Below, piece by piece: positions 46,871 through 57,998 of a stretch of DNA of 64,000 bases. Every line of letters starts with the position of its first letter. The stretch's first letter is position 1. The notes beneath the pieces were generated by a model, which searched no databases, was not told the origin of the DNA, and saw only the letters and a program-made list of their open reading frames with translations. Position numbers and translations under genes: made by a program. This stretch comes from Centrapalus pauciflorus (Eukaryota > Streptophyta > Magnoliopsida > Asterales > Asteraceae), in the NCBI GenBank assembly GCA_020465985.1, contig JAANYP010003732.1, positions 755,991 through 819,990 of the forward strand, given 5' to 3'.

Positions 46871-47284
46871 TACATGAAATTTCTTTTTATATTTTTAAGT
46901 TTAATAATCTAATTTTAAAGTTCAATAATTTCTTTTGCACTCGACTAAAATATTCTTTGATATTTGGTTAGAAGGGTCTGGAAGAAGGTGAACTCTCCGT
47001 TGGATTAGAGAGGCGCAATGATAGATCTGAGCCGTTGAGACTTAATATTGAGGGAAGAATAATGCTGACATGGAGACAAGGGAATAGACAGTGACGTGGC
47101 AAAATCAATGTCAAAACAGCTTTGCAAATTGCACAGGTTTTCAACCACTCTTAAAGCGGGGGAGTTGTTAAATTCTAAAGGGGTAACTGTATCCTCCCAT
47201 GGTTAATTATACACCTTTTCTCATTTCAATCATTTTTTAATTTCATATGGGGTGTACATATAACAATTAATAAATATAAATAGT
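46871..47284. other. Intergenic DNA, nothing recognised
   Basis: Mixed-composition sequence (46975-47165 is less AT-rich and could be promoter-like). No gene was recognised. Confidence 0.3.
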
Positions 47285-47590
47285 AATTCCGTTATCAAAT
47301 CTTTTGATGACTTAGTATCTAAAAATATAAAAAGTACAAAAAAATAATTTCGTTACTAAATCTTTTTTGTAACGTAACTGGCAACGTAATATTTAAAAAT
47401 ATTCAAAAATAAAATTTCATCACCAAATCTTTTTGTAACGTAACTGATAACGTAATACCTAAAAGTATAAAAAGTAATTTCGTTATCAAATCTTTTTGTA
47501 AAGTAATATCTAAAAAGTACAAAAAAATAATTTTGTAACTAAATCTTTTTGTAACGTAAATGGTAACGTAAAATCTTAGAAGTAAAAAAA
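47285..47590. repeat. Degenerate tandem repeat, about 60-bp unit, five copies
   Basis: Units begin near 47285, 47347, 47415, 47474 and 47530, each with a form of AATTTCGTTATCAAATCTTT followed by TTGTAACGTAACTGGTAACG. It is non-coding. Confidence 0.75.
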
Positions 47591-48364
47591 AAACCAATTA
47601 ATGTGAAATAAAAGGAATGTGTGATTTAATAATTGGTGGGCTCATGTTATTAAAATGTGATTAAAGGTGGGGTGTAATTAACAAATAAAAAAATGAGATG
47701 TGTGTATTTAACACAATCCAATTTTATACCAGAGTCTTACTTTGTTAGCAACTTAGCATGTGTGTCAGTGTCATATCAATTTTTTTCAAATCGTAAAAAG
47801 CATTCATCTTTTTGTGTCATTCAAAAATACACACACAAACACTATATAAAGTTAAAAATAATAATAATGTGAGACAAAGGAAGAGCACCGTTTTTGGCAC
47901 GCGAATATCGGTCTCGACACAAAATCACGGTACCACAAGGAAGGTGTGGTGTTCCCCGCAGTGTACCACCCCCCAATAGTTAGAAATAAATCCTATAACC
48001 GATTAAAAACTGCAGGTACTTAAACGGAGAATCGGGGAAACTCGTTTATCATAAACGGTTATTTAAACAGGTAAAATTCACCGCGGGGATCCTAGTTTAA
48101 CCTTAATCGGGTAATATTCACTGTTGGAGTATAGGGTTCACCATTTTAACCAATTAAAATACAATAATTAAAATACTTGATCACTTTTTACAATCTGATT
48201 TAATGAAAACTATGTATGAATTTTTCTTTTTACAATCTGATTTAATGAAAAAATCTGGATCTAGCATTGATCTTACCTTTCAAGCAAACATATAGTATTT
48301 TCTTTTAAGCAAACATAAAAGAGCAGGAGTTACAGCCATTGTGATGATTTTATGTGTAAAGCAT
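47591..48364. other. Intergenic DNA, nothing recognised
   Basis: No gene was recognised. 47880-48150 contains GGTACC and repeated AAACGG/TAATCGG words and may be a repeat remnant. Confidence 0.3.
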
Positions 48365-48660
48365 TCAAAAACTTACAGAGTGAGCAGCCACCGCCGTGTC
48401 CTCAACAGTCGTGAGCAGCCACCGTCGTGAGCAGCCTTCGACCTTTAAACGGAACAGCAGCAAAGGCGCACAGCAGAGTAGCCTTCGACCTTCGTCTTCG
48501 TGAGGAGCAGCAGAGCAGAACCGTGAGCCACAGAGCCAGCCGTGAGGACTGAGGAATGATGGAGAGAAAGCCTGGAGGTGAGATCGAGGCTGGAACAATG
48601 GATCTGGAACGATCGGAATTGGAAAGCAGGAAAACAGAAGAAAGAGTGAAACAAGTGAAG
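48365..48660. repeat. GC-rich segment with imperfect GTGAGCAGCCACCG repeats
   Basis: GTGAGCAGCCACCGYCGTG occurs near 48380 and 48411 and AGCCTTCGACCTT at about 48436 and 48480. The segment is much GC-richer than its flanks. Possible gene relic or captured exon; no coding assignment is supported. Confidence 0.35.
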
Positions 48661-49309
48661 TTAATTTAAAAGCTATTTATAAATAACAACGAGGAATATT
48701 ATGTGAAGTTGGGTCGGGTCGTTGATTCCACAGTCCACGTATTGTGTCCATCGAGTAGCAGCGGAAAGGTGGTTTTAAGGGAAAAGGAGCCGAGACAAAT
48801 CACATGTTGTGAGTTTCAAGGTTGTTTGTTACAACTTACAACTTGTAAATTCTTATTATTATATTTTATGGAGTAATATATATATTTTCATATTTAAATA
48901 TTTTATCCAATCTGAATCAACCAACAACACTTTAGATGAATTACTCATCTACATTTACATTAGGTTAATATTATAAAAATCCTATAGAATTTTGAAAGTT
49001 TTTTTATTAAATTTCTAAACTTTTTTTTTCATTGTTTAACTCCTTTAAATTACTACTGTCTTATTCAAAAGTTATATATTTGACTTACATGAACGGTTAC
49101 CAAACGAATAATGTCATTTGCTCATTTCACCTGAACAAGAAAATCAAACCAAACTCTCTAAAATACAATTCTTCATCAAGTCATCAAGAATCATCACCAA
49201 GAATTGCAAACATTGTTCAAGATTCAAACCAAGAAATCCATCAAGCAAGCACCTAGCAACATAATATTACAAAGATATAAGGTAAATCCATGCTTAAAAT
49301 TGATTCTTG
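48661..49309. other. Intergenic DNA, nothing recognised
   Basis: AT-rich DNA. A Lys/Asn/Gln-rich reading frame at 49032-49256 has no recognisable domain and is probably chance. Confidence 0.3.
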
Positions 49310-49837
49310 TATGAGCTCGGTATTGGACCGTACCGAATCGGTACCGAAACCGAAAATCGCGAAACCGAATTAAGAGTTGTGAAAGAACCGAATACCGAAC
49401 AAATTAATTTTATATGGTACCGGTTCGGTTCCGGGACCGGGACCGGATTTTCGGTGCCAATCACGTATTGAGACCAAATTAAGAAAATGTACCAAATACC
49501 AAACATAAATTACTAAATATTGCAACCGAATACCGAATTTCGAATACCGAATATGGAGTTTGCTTTATTAGGAGGACAACCTTTTATATGTCATTATGAT
49601 GAGGAACAAATTGATAGATTATCTGAGACCCATATTCACCCAAATCCCAAGCGGTACCAAATATCCAATGGAACATATATATTCGGTTCGGGATCGGGAT
49701 ATTCAGGATAAATATGGTACCGAAACCGTGAGTACCGAATACCGAATTTTAAGTACTTTAAAACACGAGTACCGGACCGAATATATTAATTCGGTACCGG
49801 TCCGGGTTCGGGAAATCGGCTCCGTCGCTCACCCCTA
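49310..49837. mobile_element. Second CCGGTACCG-rich hAT-like copy, inverted
   Basis: Its right end (GCTCACCCCTA at about 49827-49837) and adjacent about 140 bases are the reverse complement of 46561-46720. The left end is poorly defined and no target duplication was found, so it is probably truncated or rearranged. Confidence 0.5.
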
Positions 49838-50167
49838 ACTGTAGGTTCCAGGGAAAATCTATATGATCTAAATAACTTCAAACCATGAAATTGAGCTTGG
49901 TTTAGTACTACAAACATGAATTAAAGCCCATGCATGTTCTAATTAGGTAATCAATTTGTCATGTTTGTATTTTTAAACCATAATTCCATGTTTGGAAATA
50001 AAGACGAGGAACTTAAATGAAGGAATAAGTTGTTGTCCAGAAATGTTTTCTTTCTGCCTTTAATCGAAAAGAAAAAGCCAAGAAGGCCATGACTTAGATG
50101 CATATGTGTGTGTTGTTCATCAGATAGAAGCATCAAACATCCTTAATTCTGTTGATTTTGCTGCTGG

Positions 50168-52236
50168 TGTAACATCCTCGGATTTATTTTTGATGTATTT
50201 TGATTAATTAGGTGGAAAGTTATGTATTTAAGTTGAATTTGGGCGATTATTATGCATATTGGATATTTAGCAAATTTGTTGCTATTTTTAAGAAAATTGA
50301 ACTCAGAATCAATTTTGTGGAAAATTAAGATTATAAAAGTTATTTATGACAATTCTAAGATTAAATCAGTATTTTATGGAACCGGTTAGGTCGAGTGGTG
50401 AAATGTGCAAAAATGACGAAAATAGTATATAAAGGGCAATAGGCTTCATTTTTCTAGTTTACACTATCTCACTAGAAATTTTCTCTCTACATCTCTCTAA
50501 GATATATTACAAACCGACCGTCAGATTTTCGAGAATTATACGTCATCGGAAAGATATCGAAGAGTACAACAACAATCTACAAACGGATTTCAGATTTCAT
50601 ACGAATTGAGGTAAGAATCGAACCTTTTTAGTTTATGGTTTCGGTTTTAAAGTAACTAAGAATTCGAATCTATCATTTTATGCAAATTTAAGTTTGTTTT
50701 GCTTGAAATGTTGCTGGATTATGATACTATATGCATAGTAGAATCGAATATATGCATCATACATGATATAACACTGATTTTAGGCCTTAGAAATGAAAGA
50801 TTTAAGTTAAAATGATGAACAGACTCGAATATGTCAAGAACAGAGTCGAAATGTAAGAACAGACTCGAGTTTGGTGCTAGATTCGAAGGTGTACCATCAG
50901 ATTCTAAGGGGGGGGGGGGTTCGAATCTGATGATAAACTCGAAGGCCAGTTCGAATCTGATGATAGATTCGAAGAAGGGTTCGAATCTGATGGTAGTTCG
51001 AATCTGTTGATAGGGGTTCGAATCTGATGCATATGATTCGAATCTGATGCATGGTTTCGAATCTAACCCATTAAATTCGAGTTTAATGCCTAAAATTGAG
51101 AAATAGACTCTCTAAACTTGTGTATTTTGAATGAAACTCATAAACAACACGTAGAATAGCACGAGTTATATAAAGGATGATATATGAACATGAAATGGGT
51201 TCAAACTTAGTTATAGTTCGAATTTGGATATAGACCCTAAATGTGGGAAAATATCGCCAAACTTATGAAACTGGATTTCGAAGATTTAAACGGTTATTGA
51301 TATGAGGCATTGATGTAATTAATGTAACAGGTCCCTTGTGGTGTTGTTTAACCCACAGTGGGGTACTTGGTGGATCCGGTTGAAAGGCCGCGGAGAAATA
51401 ATATTGGTTATCATTTATTTACGCACCCACTGTGAGTACCTTTGATTTTAGCATGTTTACATCTGCTTTATGTTTGCTAGGCCTGCTGAGGCATGTTGTT
51501 TCACTTTCGTTTGGCATTCTACTAACATGCGTATATATAATGATGCACATTCACATTTTGTTGCATGTCCTTTCATTTGTTGTGCATCCTGTTGATGATG
51601 ATGGACCTGTGTGGTCGCATCTGTACTCTGATGTTACTGTGCTATATGAGCCAAGAGTTTGACACCTCTATGGCCAGGATAGACAGTATGACATCCCCGA
51701 TGGTATTTTTGCCTCAGTATGGTGGATTTCTTAATGCCGAGTGTCAACTCGAAGGGGCTGCGGGCCTAGGTTTGCGTACCTTGGGTGCGTGTGGAGTATA
51801 CGGTATGTGTAACCGGGGTTACTCCGGGTGGCATCATAAAGATATGTTGAATGCGTAAAATCATATGGTATTCACTAAGCAATCGCTTACCCTTTTAGTT
51901 GTTGAATTTTTGCAGGAAAAGGGAAGTCTTCTGCTGGACATTCTCGTTAGGCCATTTGAGAAGATTTGGAAGAAATTTGTTACTTAATCGGTATTTACGT
52001 TGTGGAACAGATGTTATAATATGTTTGGGATGATTGTAATAATTGCATTTGGATATGTAGACTTAGTTATGGTACCTTGTAGCACCATAGGGTGTTTGAC
52101 ACTTTTGCACTACTTTTATTTTATGTTTTTAATGCTTCCGCACTAAAATCTAGGTTATCAGATCATTATGTTCTGTTTGATGGTGAGAAAATCCTGGGAG
52201 ATTGTAATTGGTGGTTGTTGTGGCAAGGGTGTCACA
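50168..52236 (+). mobile_element. Solo LTR of a gypsy-type retrotransposon, 2069 bp
   Basis: Starts TGTAACATCCTCGG and ends GGGTGTCACA, the TG...CA ends common in large plant Ty3-gypsy LTRs. It is flanked by a perfect 5-bp duplication GCTGG (50163-50167 and 52237-52241). No internal domain remains, so two LTRs recombined to leave one. A TATA box TATATAAAGG lies at 50426. The interior has repeats of TTCGAATCTGATG (50920-51062) next to a run of 12 G (50908-50919). Reading frames in it are not genes. Confidence 0.85.
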
Positions 52237-52241
52237 GCTGG

Positions 52242-52635
52242 AATTACAGGAAAAACAGAAAGGAAAAGTGCAGTTTTGAGTGGTGTGTATGTATTGCTTG
52301 TGAATGGAAGATCTGAGACTCACCATATTGGTGTAAGTCTCGGATGTACTAACTACTAAGTAAACAACAACCATTTTCTTTTGTTTCAATGTAAACTAAG
52401 TAAACTGAGTGTTGTGTATGTAGGCATGTAGCATCTATACAAGATCCGAGACTTGTGAGTCTCAGATGTTTTTACTTATGTTTAATAACATTTATTTATT
52501 GTTATTAGTGTTTATATATGTTTACTAACATTTATTTACGTATACTAATATTTAATTATGCAATCTAACATTTTAATAATTTTATTTATGTTTATTAACC
52601 TCTTAATTACATATACAAACATTTACTTGTGCAAT
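52242..52635. other. Intergenic DNA between the solo LTR and the Athila-type LTR
   Basis: No gene was recognised. GAGACTCACCATA / GAGACTTGTGAGTCTC-like inverted words occur near 52315 and 52450, and TTTATTTATGTTTACTAACAT words repeat at 52480-52625. Confidence 0.35.
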
Positions 52636-53928
52636 TGATGGACCCAGTCGTATGAGTATCAAAAATATAACCCAAAAACACTATATAGATAGGGTAAGTG
52701 GGATCGAATCCACAGGGAATGATAGGTCGCTAAACTAGTTCAGAGACTGTTTGGATTAGAATTGAAATCATTTGTTTCGAACTAATTTCCTACTGTAAAA
52801 CTACTATTGTTGCAATGTCACACACGAGAATTGAATTAAAGAAGTTCACTGGAAGAGAAAGAGGGTGTTTGCTCTCTCGTTATACACACTATGGCAATTC
52901 AGAATGTTAGGGATTCCATTCACATGAAGTGACATGAATTTACAGCTTATGTTCCAAAACAACGTATACCACTCTATTGACTGTCTTCCTCCCCTATAGA
53001 GAGTGGGCACAACCAATGACATGGATATCAACCATTTCAGATACACTTACTGTTCACTCACATTTATTCATACAAATATAATCCCTTTTACAGTTTCCCT
53101 ATGAATGAATTGGTTTTCACGACAAATATTCTTAAGACGAAGTATGCACCGTCTATTAATTGTCTTCCCCATATTAATGAGCCGGCACAACTAATGATAT
53201 TACTATACCCCGTTACATACAATACCCGTTGATTACAACCATTCATTCACAATTAAGATCCACAACCCCTTTAAGCGCAATTGGAAACTGAAATTAATTA
53301 AACATTCATTCAAACCATAGTGTGCAAATTAAAGAACAAACACCACAAAATATTTAGCCAAGCATAGCTTGGGTTAACTTACTAACAATGTCAAACACAG
53401 ATGAAAACATTAAAACTACCGATAATGTGTAAATACAATCGATCGGATGCCAATGCTTGATCTTCGTTTGATTCCGATTGCTTTCCTCCTCTGATTTTTC
53501 TCCCAAAATCGCACCTTTGTGTGTGTGAAACTGCCAAAATGCGAACTTCCCTGAAAATGGTAACTGCCTCCCTCAAAAACTGCAGGTTTCGCCACATTTC
53601 CGCACCAGCGTCGCCCCCAGCGTCTAGGACGCTGGCTGGGACGCTCAGATTCTGTTTCAGATAATTTTGGGCGTTTCCCTGGGCGTCTGGGACGCTGGCT
53701 AGGACGCTCAGATTCTGTAACATGGGTTTTTGGGCGTTGTCTTGGCGTCTGGGACGCTGGCTAGGACGCCCTGCACGAAATTCATCTTCCAAGCTGTCAT
53801 TTCCTTTACTTTCTTGTCAAGCAACTGAAATCACAAAAATCTACATTAGCAGTACCAATTATCTCGCATTTACACAATAAATCATAGCAAAAACACATGA
53901 AAATAGCAGTGATTTATATCACTGATCA
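52636..53928 (-). repeat. 3' LTR of the Athila-type element
   Basis: Inferred from the purine tract AAGTTGGGGAGG (minus, 53942-53931) followed by TTTGATCAGTG, and from the plus-strand start TGATGGACCC at 52636; the minus-strand LTR therefore runs TG...CA, about 1293 bp. It includes the TGTGGATTCGATCCCACTTA segment typical of this type of LTR. The start could lie about 9 bases further in (TGATATAAATC). The second LTR is not in the window, so the borders are provisional. Confidence 0.6.
53597..53771. repeat. 62-bp tandem repeat with GACGC palindromes in the LTR U3 region
   Basis: About 2.5 units at 53619, 53681 and 53743, each with the dyad AGCGTCTAGGACGCT or GGCGTCTGGGACGCTGGC, followed by TAGGACGCTCAGATTCTGT. 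It lies 160-330 bases inside the LTR in the minus direction. The GC content is far above its surroundings. Confidence 0.85.
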
Positions 53929-54916
53929 AACCTCCCCAACTTACACCTTGATCGTCCCGAACAAGGCATCAAAACAGAGACAAAAAGGATGAAACGATTG
54001 AGTTTTCCAATTTTAAAAGCGTGAACTTGTGGCATGATAAAACAGTGAATGATCAAATCAAATGCTAACATGTTCAAGCTATGGGTTTTCCTTCCTAATA
54101 AATTCGTAGGCATTGATTTTTAGCTCAAGGTTACGAGTTATTCACTTAACACCCAATTGCACATTCATTTTAGAGCACTTTTCTGCTCTTTTTCTTTTGA
54201 TTCAATGCTAACACTTACAGCCATGGCTTTCTAGCAAGTTCATGTAACGGGATTTGGGTCAATCGATCCCAAACCAGACGGTCTTAGGTGATTAGGCATG
54301 ACGGTACCCCACGGACTTAATTTCCCGAACTTACTAGGCCACGTGCTAGCTTATTCAACTCTCCTTTTCTTTTCTTTTCTTTTTATATTTTTAGATTTTC
54401 CGTGCAATGTATACCTCACTCTCCCCCTTATTGCCATCAATGCCAAAGATTTATTAACGAAGGAATCAACCACTATCTCCCATGCTAAACACTTATACTC
54501 AATCATACTTCCTTTTCATCAACCCAAAAGCTACTTTCTTTTAAAACTATCAAACTAGGGTGCTCACCCCTCTTAAACTCTCATCTTCACACTTTGTACA
54601 AACCAATCATGTATAAGCAGTAAAGGAGTGATCATGATACTACCACCATAACAACAGTTGCAAACATAAACCAAACACATAAGAAAACTACTGAACTGAA
54701 AAATGCAATAAATTAAATGACAGAAATGAAACGAAAGTACCCGATACTGGAGTTGCCTCTTATCTAGGATGGTGGCCCAAAGATGCCACTGAAGAAAGCC
54801 GTAAAACCATGTTGATCTCGTGTTTGGGGTGCAGATGGAGGCTGATGAAACGGTGCCAAAGCAGGATGTGGCACCGGGTTACCCGTGCCTCTGTCAATAG
54901 TCTCATACCTTGATGC
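53929..54916. other. 3' non-coding region of the Athila-type element
   Basis: Between ORF A and the LTR. No ORF is supported. The purine tract (53931-53943) is at the LTR border. The remainder has no recognised feature. Confidence 0.5.
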
Positions 54917-56272
54917 CTAGTACCTATCCAGTGGTGTGTAGGGCAGGTTGGCCCTATAATCACTGTAGTGCCTCAACTCGTCCTCGTACTGCCACTGTTG
55001 GCTATACATATATGCATTCAGGAATGCACCGACCCTTACACCTAAGTAGATATCATCTAACTGCCTCCTCTGCGCTCCTACTTCAGACTGCAACCAATTA
55101 ATTTGCCTTTGCTGCTCCTCCATTACCCTATCTTGTCTCTCTGACCTCTCTCGTTGCTCAACTCTCATGGCAGTGACTTCCGTGCTCAAACTCGATAACA
55201 TCTGTACAATGTTGCTTAAATCTCCTGCCTCACCCCTCCGAACTGCTCTGCTTTGTTGTCTCTCCATTCTCTCCTCTTCCGGATATGGTGTCACCACACT
55301 TTTCTTCGTCTCAGTGTCATAGATCTCGTACCCGTCCTCGGCTTCCCTCAGTACAATATCTTTCATAGAGCTGACCTTGATCCATAAACTACTCTCCTTG
55401 ATGAACTTAGCAAGGGTATTTTCAGCCATAGCACCTTTTACCTTCAGGTATCTGGACAACAGCCACATATGAGGTATAACCCGTCTCTCCCGGGTGTTGT
55501 ACATATTCCACAAGTCGTCCATTACAACCCAAGCAAAGGATAGAGGTTCCTCTCCGGTCAGCAGGGCATGCATAATACTAACATCCTTCAATCTCACCTT
55601 GCTCAGATCTCCTGACCTTGGTAAGATATTCGTGATCACGATCTTGTGAAGTACCTTAGCCATCGGCTGCAAATCACCTCGTTTGAAGTCCCTATACTTG
55701 GATACCCGATCCCTGGGAAGATCAAAAGCTGCCATAACCTTCCTCAACCAGACCTCGGAGTACATCATCCCTGTACCGGCTAAATATCCCTCGGTTCTAT
55801 ACACATAAGGCTGTCTCTCACCGTCTCTCATGCATCCAGTGTCTACTGCAAAAACTTCCCTCAACTCTGCGGCTGACATCCTAATCTCTGTATTGCCCAC
55901 TATGCCAATTAGGGTGTAATTACAGTCATCGACCCCTCTCCCGAGTCGTAGGTTTGACATCCATTCAGCTACCACAAAGGGGTACAACTCCTCTCCGCCT
56001 AAGTCCAACACTCTCTCCCAACCCAAGGCTTGAAACAACTCGACCACACCATAATTGCCGAATTCATTCCTATCTAGCTTCTTCTCATAAACGAACTTCG
56101 TGTCCTCCCCCCATTTCTCCATAAACAATTCTGCCCTAATTCTCTCATCATGCTCGGATAGAAGCTTGGTTGAATCCCATACAGCAGGAGGACGCACATC
56201 TGGCGTGGTTGAAGCTGTTTTCTTTCGCTTTGCAATGCTCTTTTGCCTCTGAGATGATGATGCTCCTGACAT
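54917..56272 (-). CDS. Athila env-position protein A (putative plant transposon protein domain)
   Basis: 451 residues from MSGASSSQRQK; this ATG lies 9 bases after a good splice acceptor (GTGCATTTCAG/G at 56281), whereas the frame upstream is not needed. It has a basic N-terminus (QRQKSIAKRKK), then a globular domain of the 'putative plant transposon protein' type (about 40-300: YGVVELFQALGWE, LQPMAKVLHKIVITNILPRS, HALLTGEEPLSFAWVV). A predicted coiled coil follows (about 345-420, Arg/Gln/Glu-rich), ending in a Tyr-rich tail. I see no signal peptide or membrane span, so it is not an obvious envelope protein despite its position. It is clearly related to the neighbouring ORF B. Function unknown. 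Confidence 0.75.
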   Translation of the reverse strand: MSGASSSQRQKSIAKRKKTASTTPDVRPPAVWDSTKLLSEHDERIRAELFMEKWGEDTKFVYEKKLDRNEFGNYGVVELFQALGWERVLDLGGEELYPFVVAEWMSNLRLGRGVDDCNYTLIGIVGNTEIRMSAAELREVFAVDTGCMRDGERQPYVYRTEGYLAGTGMMYSEVWLRKVMAAFDLPRDRVSKYRDFKRGDLQPMAKVLHKIVITNILPRSGDLSKVRLKDVSIMHALLTGEEPLSFAWVVMDDLWNMYNTRERRVIPHMWLLSRYLKVKGAMAENTLAKFIKESSLWIKVSSMKDIVLREAEDGYEIYDTETKKSVVTPYPEEERMERQQSRAVRRGEAGDLSNIVQMLSSLSTEVTAMRVEQRERSERQDRVMEEQQRQINWLQSEVGAQRRQLDDIYLGVRVGAFLNAYMYSQQWQYEDELRHYSDYRANLPYTPLDRY

Positions 56273-56718
56273 AGTGAATCCTGAAATGCACAACAATACA
56301 CGCAACCATGGTAATGAACTGTTAGTATCAAAATACTAGTGTATCCACATATAGCCTGCTGCCCACAACACGGTTTTCTGTTACACATTCATCTCACATA
56401 TGCAAAGAGGGCACCAAAATCAAAAAAATTGGACACCCCCTCCCCAACTTAGAGGAAAGTGATGTCCTCATCACAAATAACACAGATAAGCAACACATAT
56501 GGGTACAAAATTCACACAAGCAGATATAGAAATAGCAACCGGCACCCAAGCATATTATAAGCCATAGCAAAAGAAAGAGCCGGTGTCAAAGTTAAGTACA
56601 CATAATATTGTTCATCGCCACACACGGCGGAAGTAATCATCAACCCCAAAAGAAACAAAATGTTTTCATGACAACAACCTACGAAACCAACTCCAAGTAC
56701 TTGATAAACCACACATAA

Positions 56719-57996
56719 CTACACCAAATCCTTATCCTCCTCACGAATTGGAGCTTTGTCTTTCCGTGCGGGTTCCCTCCTTGCTAACACCTGTTGCTCC
56801 CGCAACTCAGCTTCATATTTGGCAGCATCATTTATTGCTTCAGCCATTTCGTATAGACGATCCACTTTCTTCTCCACGAGTTCCAGAGTGATCATTACCT
56901 GATGTTGCAACTGCTCATGCATTCTTCCTACTACAGCAGTGAGGTCCTGAATGCTCTTCTGCATGCTTTCCAAAGTGGTGGTAGTGGATGATGATTCACC
57001 AAGTGCCTGAGCGGGGGAAACAGCTGGAGAACGAGGGCGGTCCAAAGTAGTCTCGAAGCCACTCATCAAATCCCGAATAATAGATACATCACCTGCTCGG
57101 ATGAATTGAGTACGGCTAAAAAGTTGCTTTGTGAAGTATTTTTCCCGATCAGGGATCAAAGCAAAACGTGGAGTGGAGGGAAGTGTGCGCATACGTTCCA
57201 GAAGTTCCGATATCATTCGGACGTGTACAAGTTCAGTGCGGCTAGAGGAGAGTATAGAGTTCCAGATGTTTGCTAGTACCAAATGACTCAACGAAATACA
57301 CGGTGATCCAGTCAACAAAGCATTCACAACCACGATTTCTTTCACTTTCACGCTTGTAGTGTCGACATTTCTGGGCAGCACATTATACAACACAAGCTTC
57401 CATAACACCTTAGCTAAGGGCCTAAGATCTTTACGTGCGTGGGCATTATATGTTCTAGCCTGAGTGGGAGTGAGTTCAAACACGGTCGTCAAATATGTCT
57501 GCCAAATTCCCGGGGACACAAGAGGAATTTCCTTTAGACTGTCCTCATCCCATATCTCGTGTTCCAAGATGCTTCCATCAGCTGCAGTAGGTGCATCAAA
57601 ACCCAAGAGTTGCTTTAACGTCTCCGCAGAAATCTCAACTTCATGACCAGCTACTGTTGCCTGAAGAGTAAGAGGTGCTAACAGGTCACCTCTCTTCCTT
57701 GTGACCGTAGTGCAGAACTCCTCCAATGCATCTTGGTATATCACATCCTTGGTCCAGTCTAGAGCCGCTGACCAACCTAAGCGCCCAAAAGCGTCGAAAA
57801 CTCCGTAGTCTTTAAATTCGTCCCTATGCACACCTTTTTCCAAAAGGAACTTAAAATTCGAATCAATCTCCAGCACCTCCACTGGTTGTTCTACTTCTCG
57901 TACTGGAGAAGGCGTTGGAGACACGGTTTGGCGGGAACGCTTTCGTGTGCTGGATGTTGCAGTTTGTTTCTGCTTCCTCGCTGAAGCCCTAGTCAT
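56719..57996 (-). CDS. Athila env-position protein B (paralogue of protein A)
   Basis: 425 residues from MTRASARKQKQ; the ATG sits 2 bases after a splice acceptor (CTGTCTATAG at 57999). Like protein A it has a basic N-terminus, a domain with YGVFDAFGRLGW, LRPLAKVLWKLVLYNVLPRN and NALLTGSPCISLSHLVLANIWN, and a C-terminal helical, coiled-coil-like region (LESMQKSIQDLTAVVGRMHE to LREQQVL). Identity to A is low outside these blocks, so the duplication is old. No membrane span is evident. Function unknown; nuclear location would fit the basic N-terminus, but this is inference. Confidence 0.75.
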   Translation of the reverse strand: MTRASARKQKQTATSSTRKRSRQTVSPTPSPVREVEQPVEVLEIDSNFKFLLEKGVHRDEFKDYGVFDAFGRLGWSAALDWTKDVIYQDALEEFCTTVTRKRGDLLAPLTLQATVAGHEVEISAETLKQLLGFDAPTAADGSILEHEIWDEDSLKEIPLVSPGIWQTYLTTVFELTPTQARTYNAHARKDLRPLAKVLWKLVLYNVLPRNVDTTSVKVKEIVVVNALLTGSPCISLSHLVLANIWNSILSSSRTELVHVRMISELLERMRTLPSTPRFALIPDREKYFTKQLFSRTQFIRAGDVSIIRDLMSGFETTLDRPRSPAVSPAQALGESSSTTTTLESMQKSIQDLTAVVGRMHEQLQHQVMITLELVEKKVDRLYEMAEAINDAAKYEAELREQQVLARREPARKDKAPIREEDKDLV

Positions 57997-57998
57997 GG

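Noticed and set aside
48365..48660. Two Ser/Leu/Cys-rich minus-strand frames
   Set aside because: They result from imperfect GC-rich repeats; there is no domain, and two overlapping frames are equally open.
51432..51858. ORFs inside the solo LTR
   Set aside because: They fall within LTR sequence bounded by a target duplication and carry no known domain.
53391..53792. 133-residue minus-strand ORF with repeated QNLSVLASV-like peptides
   Set aside because: The peptide repeats are translations of the 62-bp GACGC tandem repeat in the LTR; most likely non-coding.
54917..56272. Calling ORF A a DNA transposase because of its domain name
   Set aside because: The 'plant transposon protein' label is historical; no catalytic DDE or HUH motif is visible, and the gene is inside an Athila-type retroelement.
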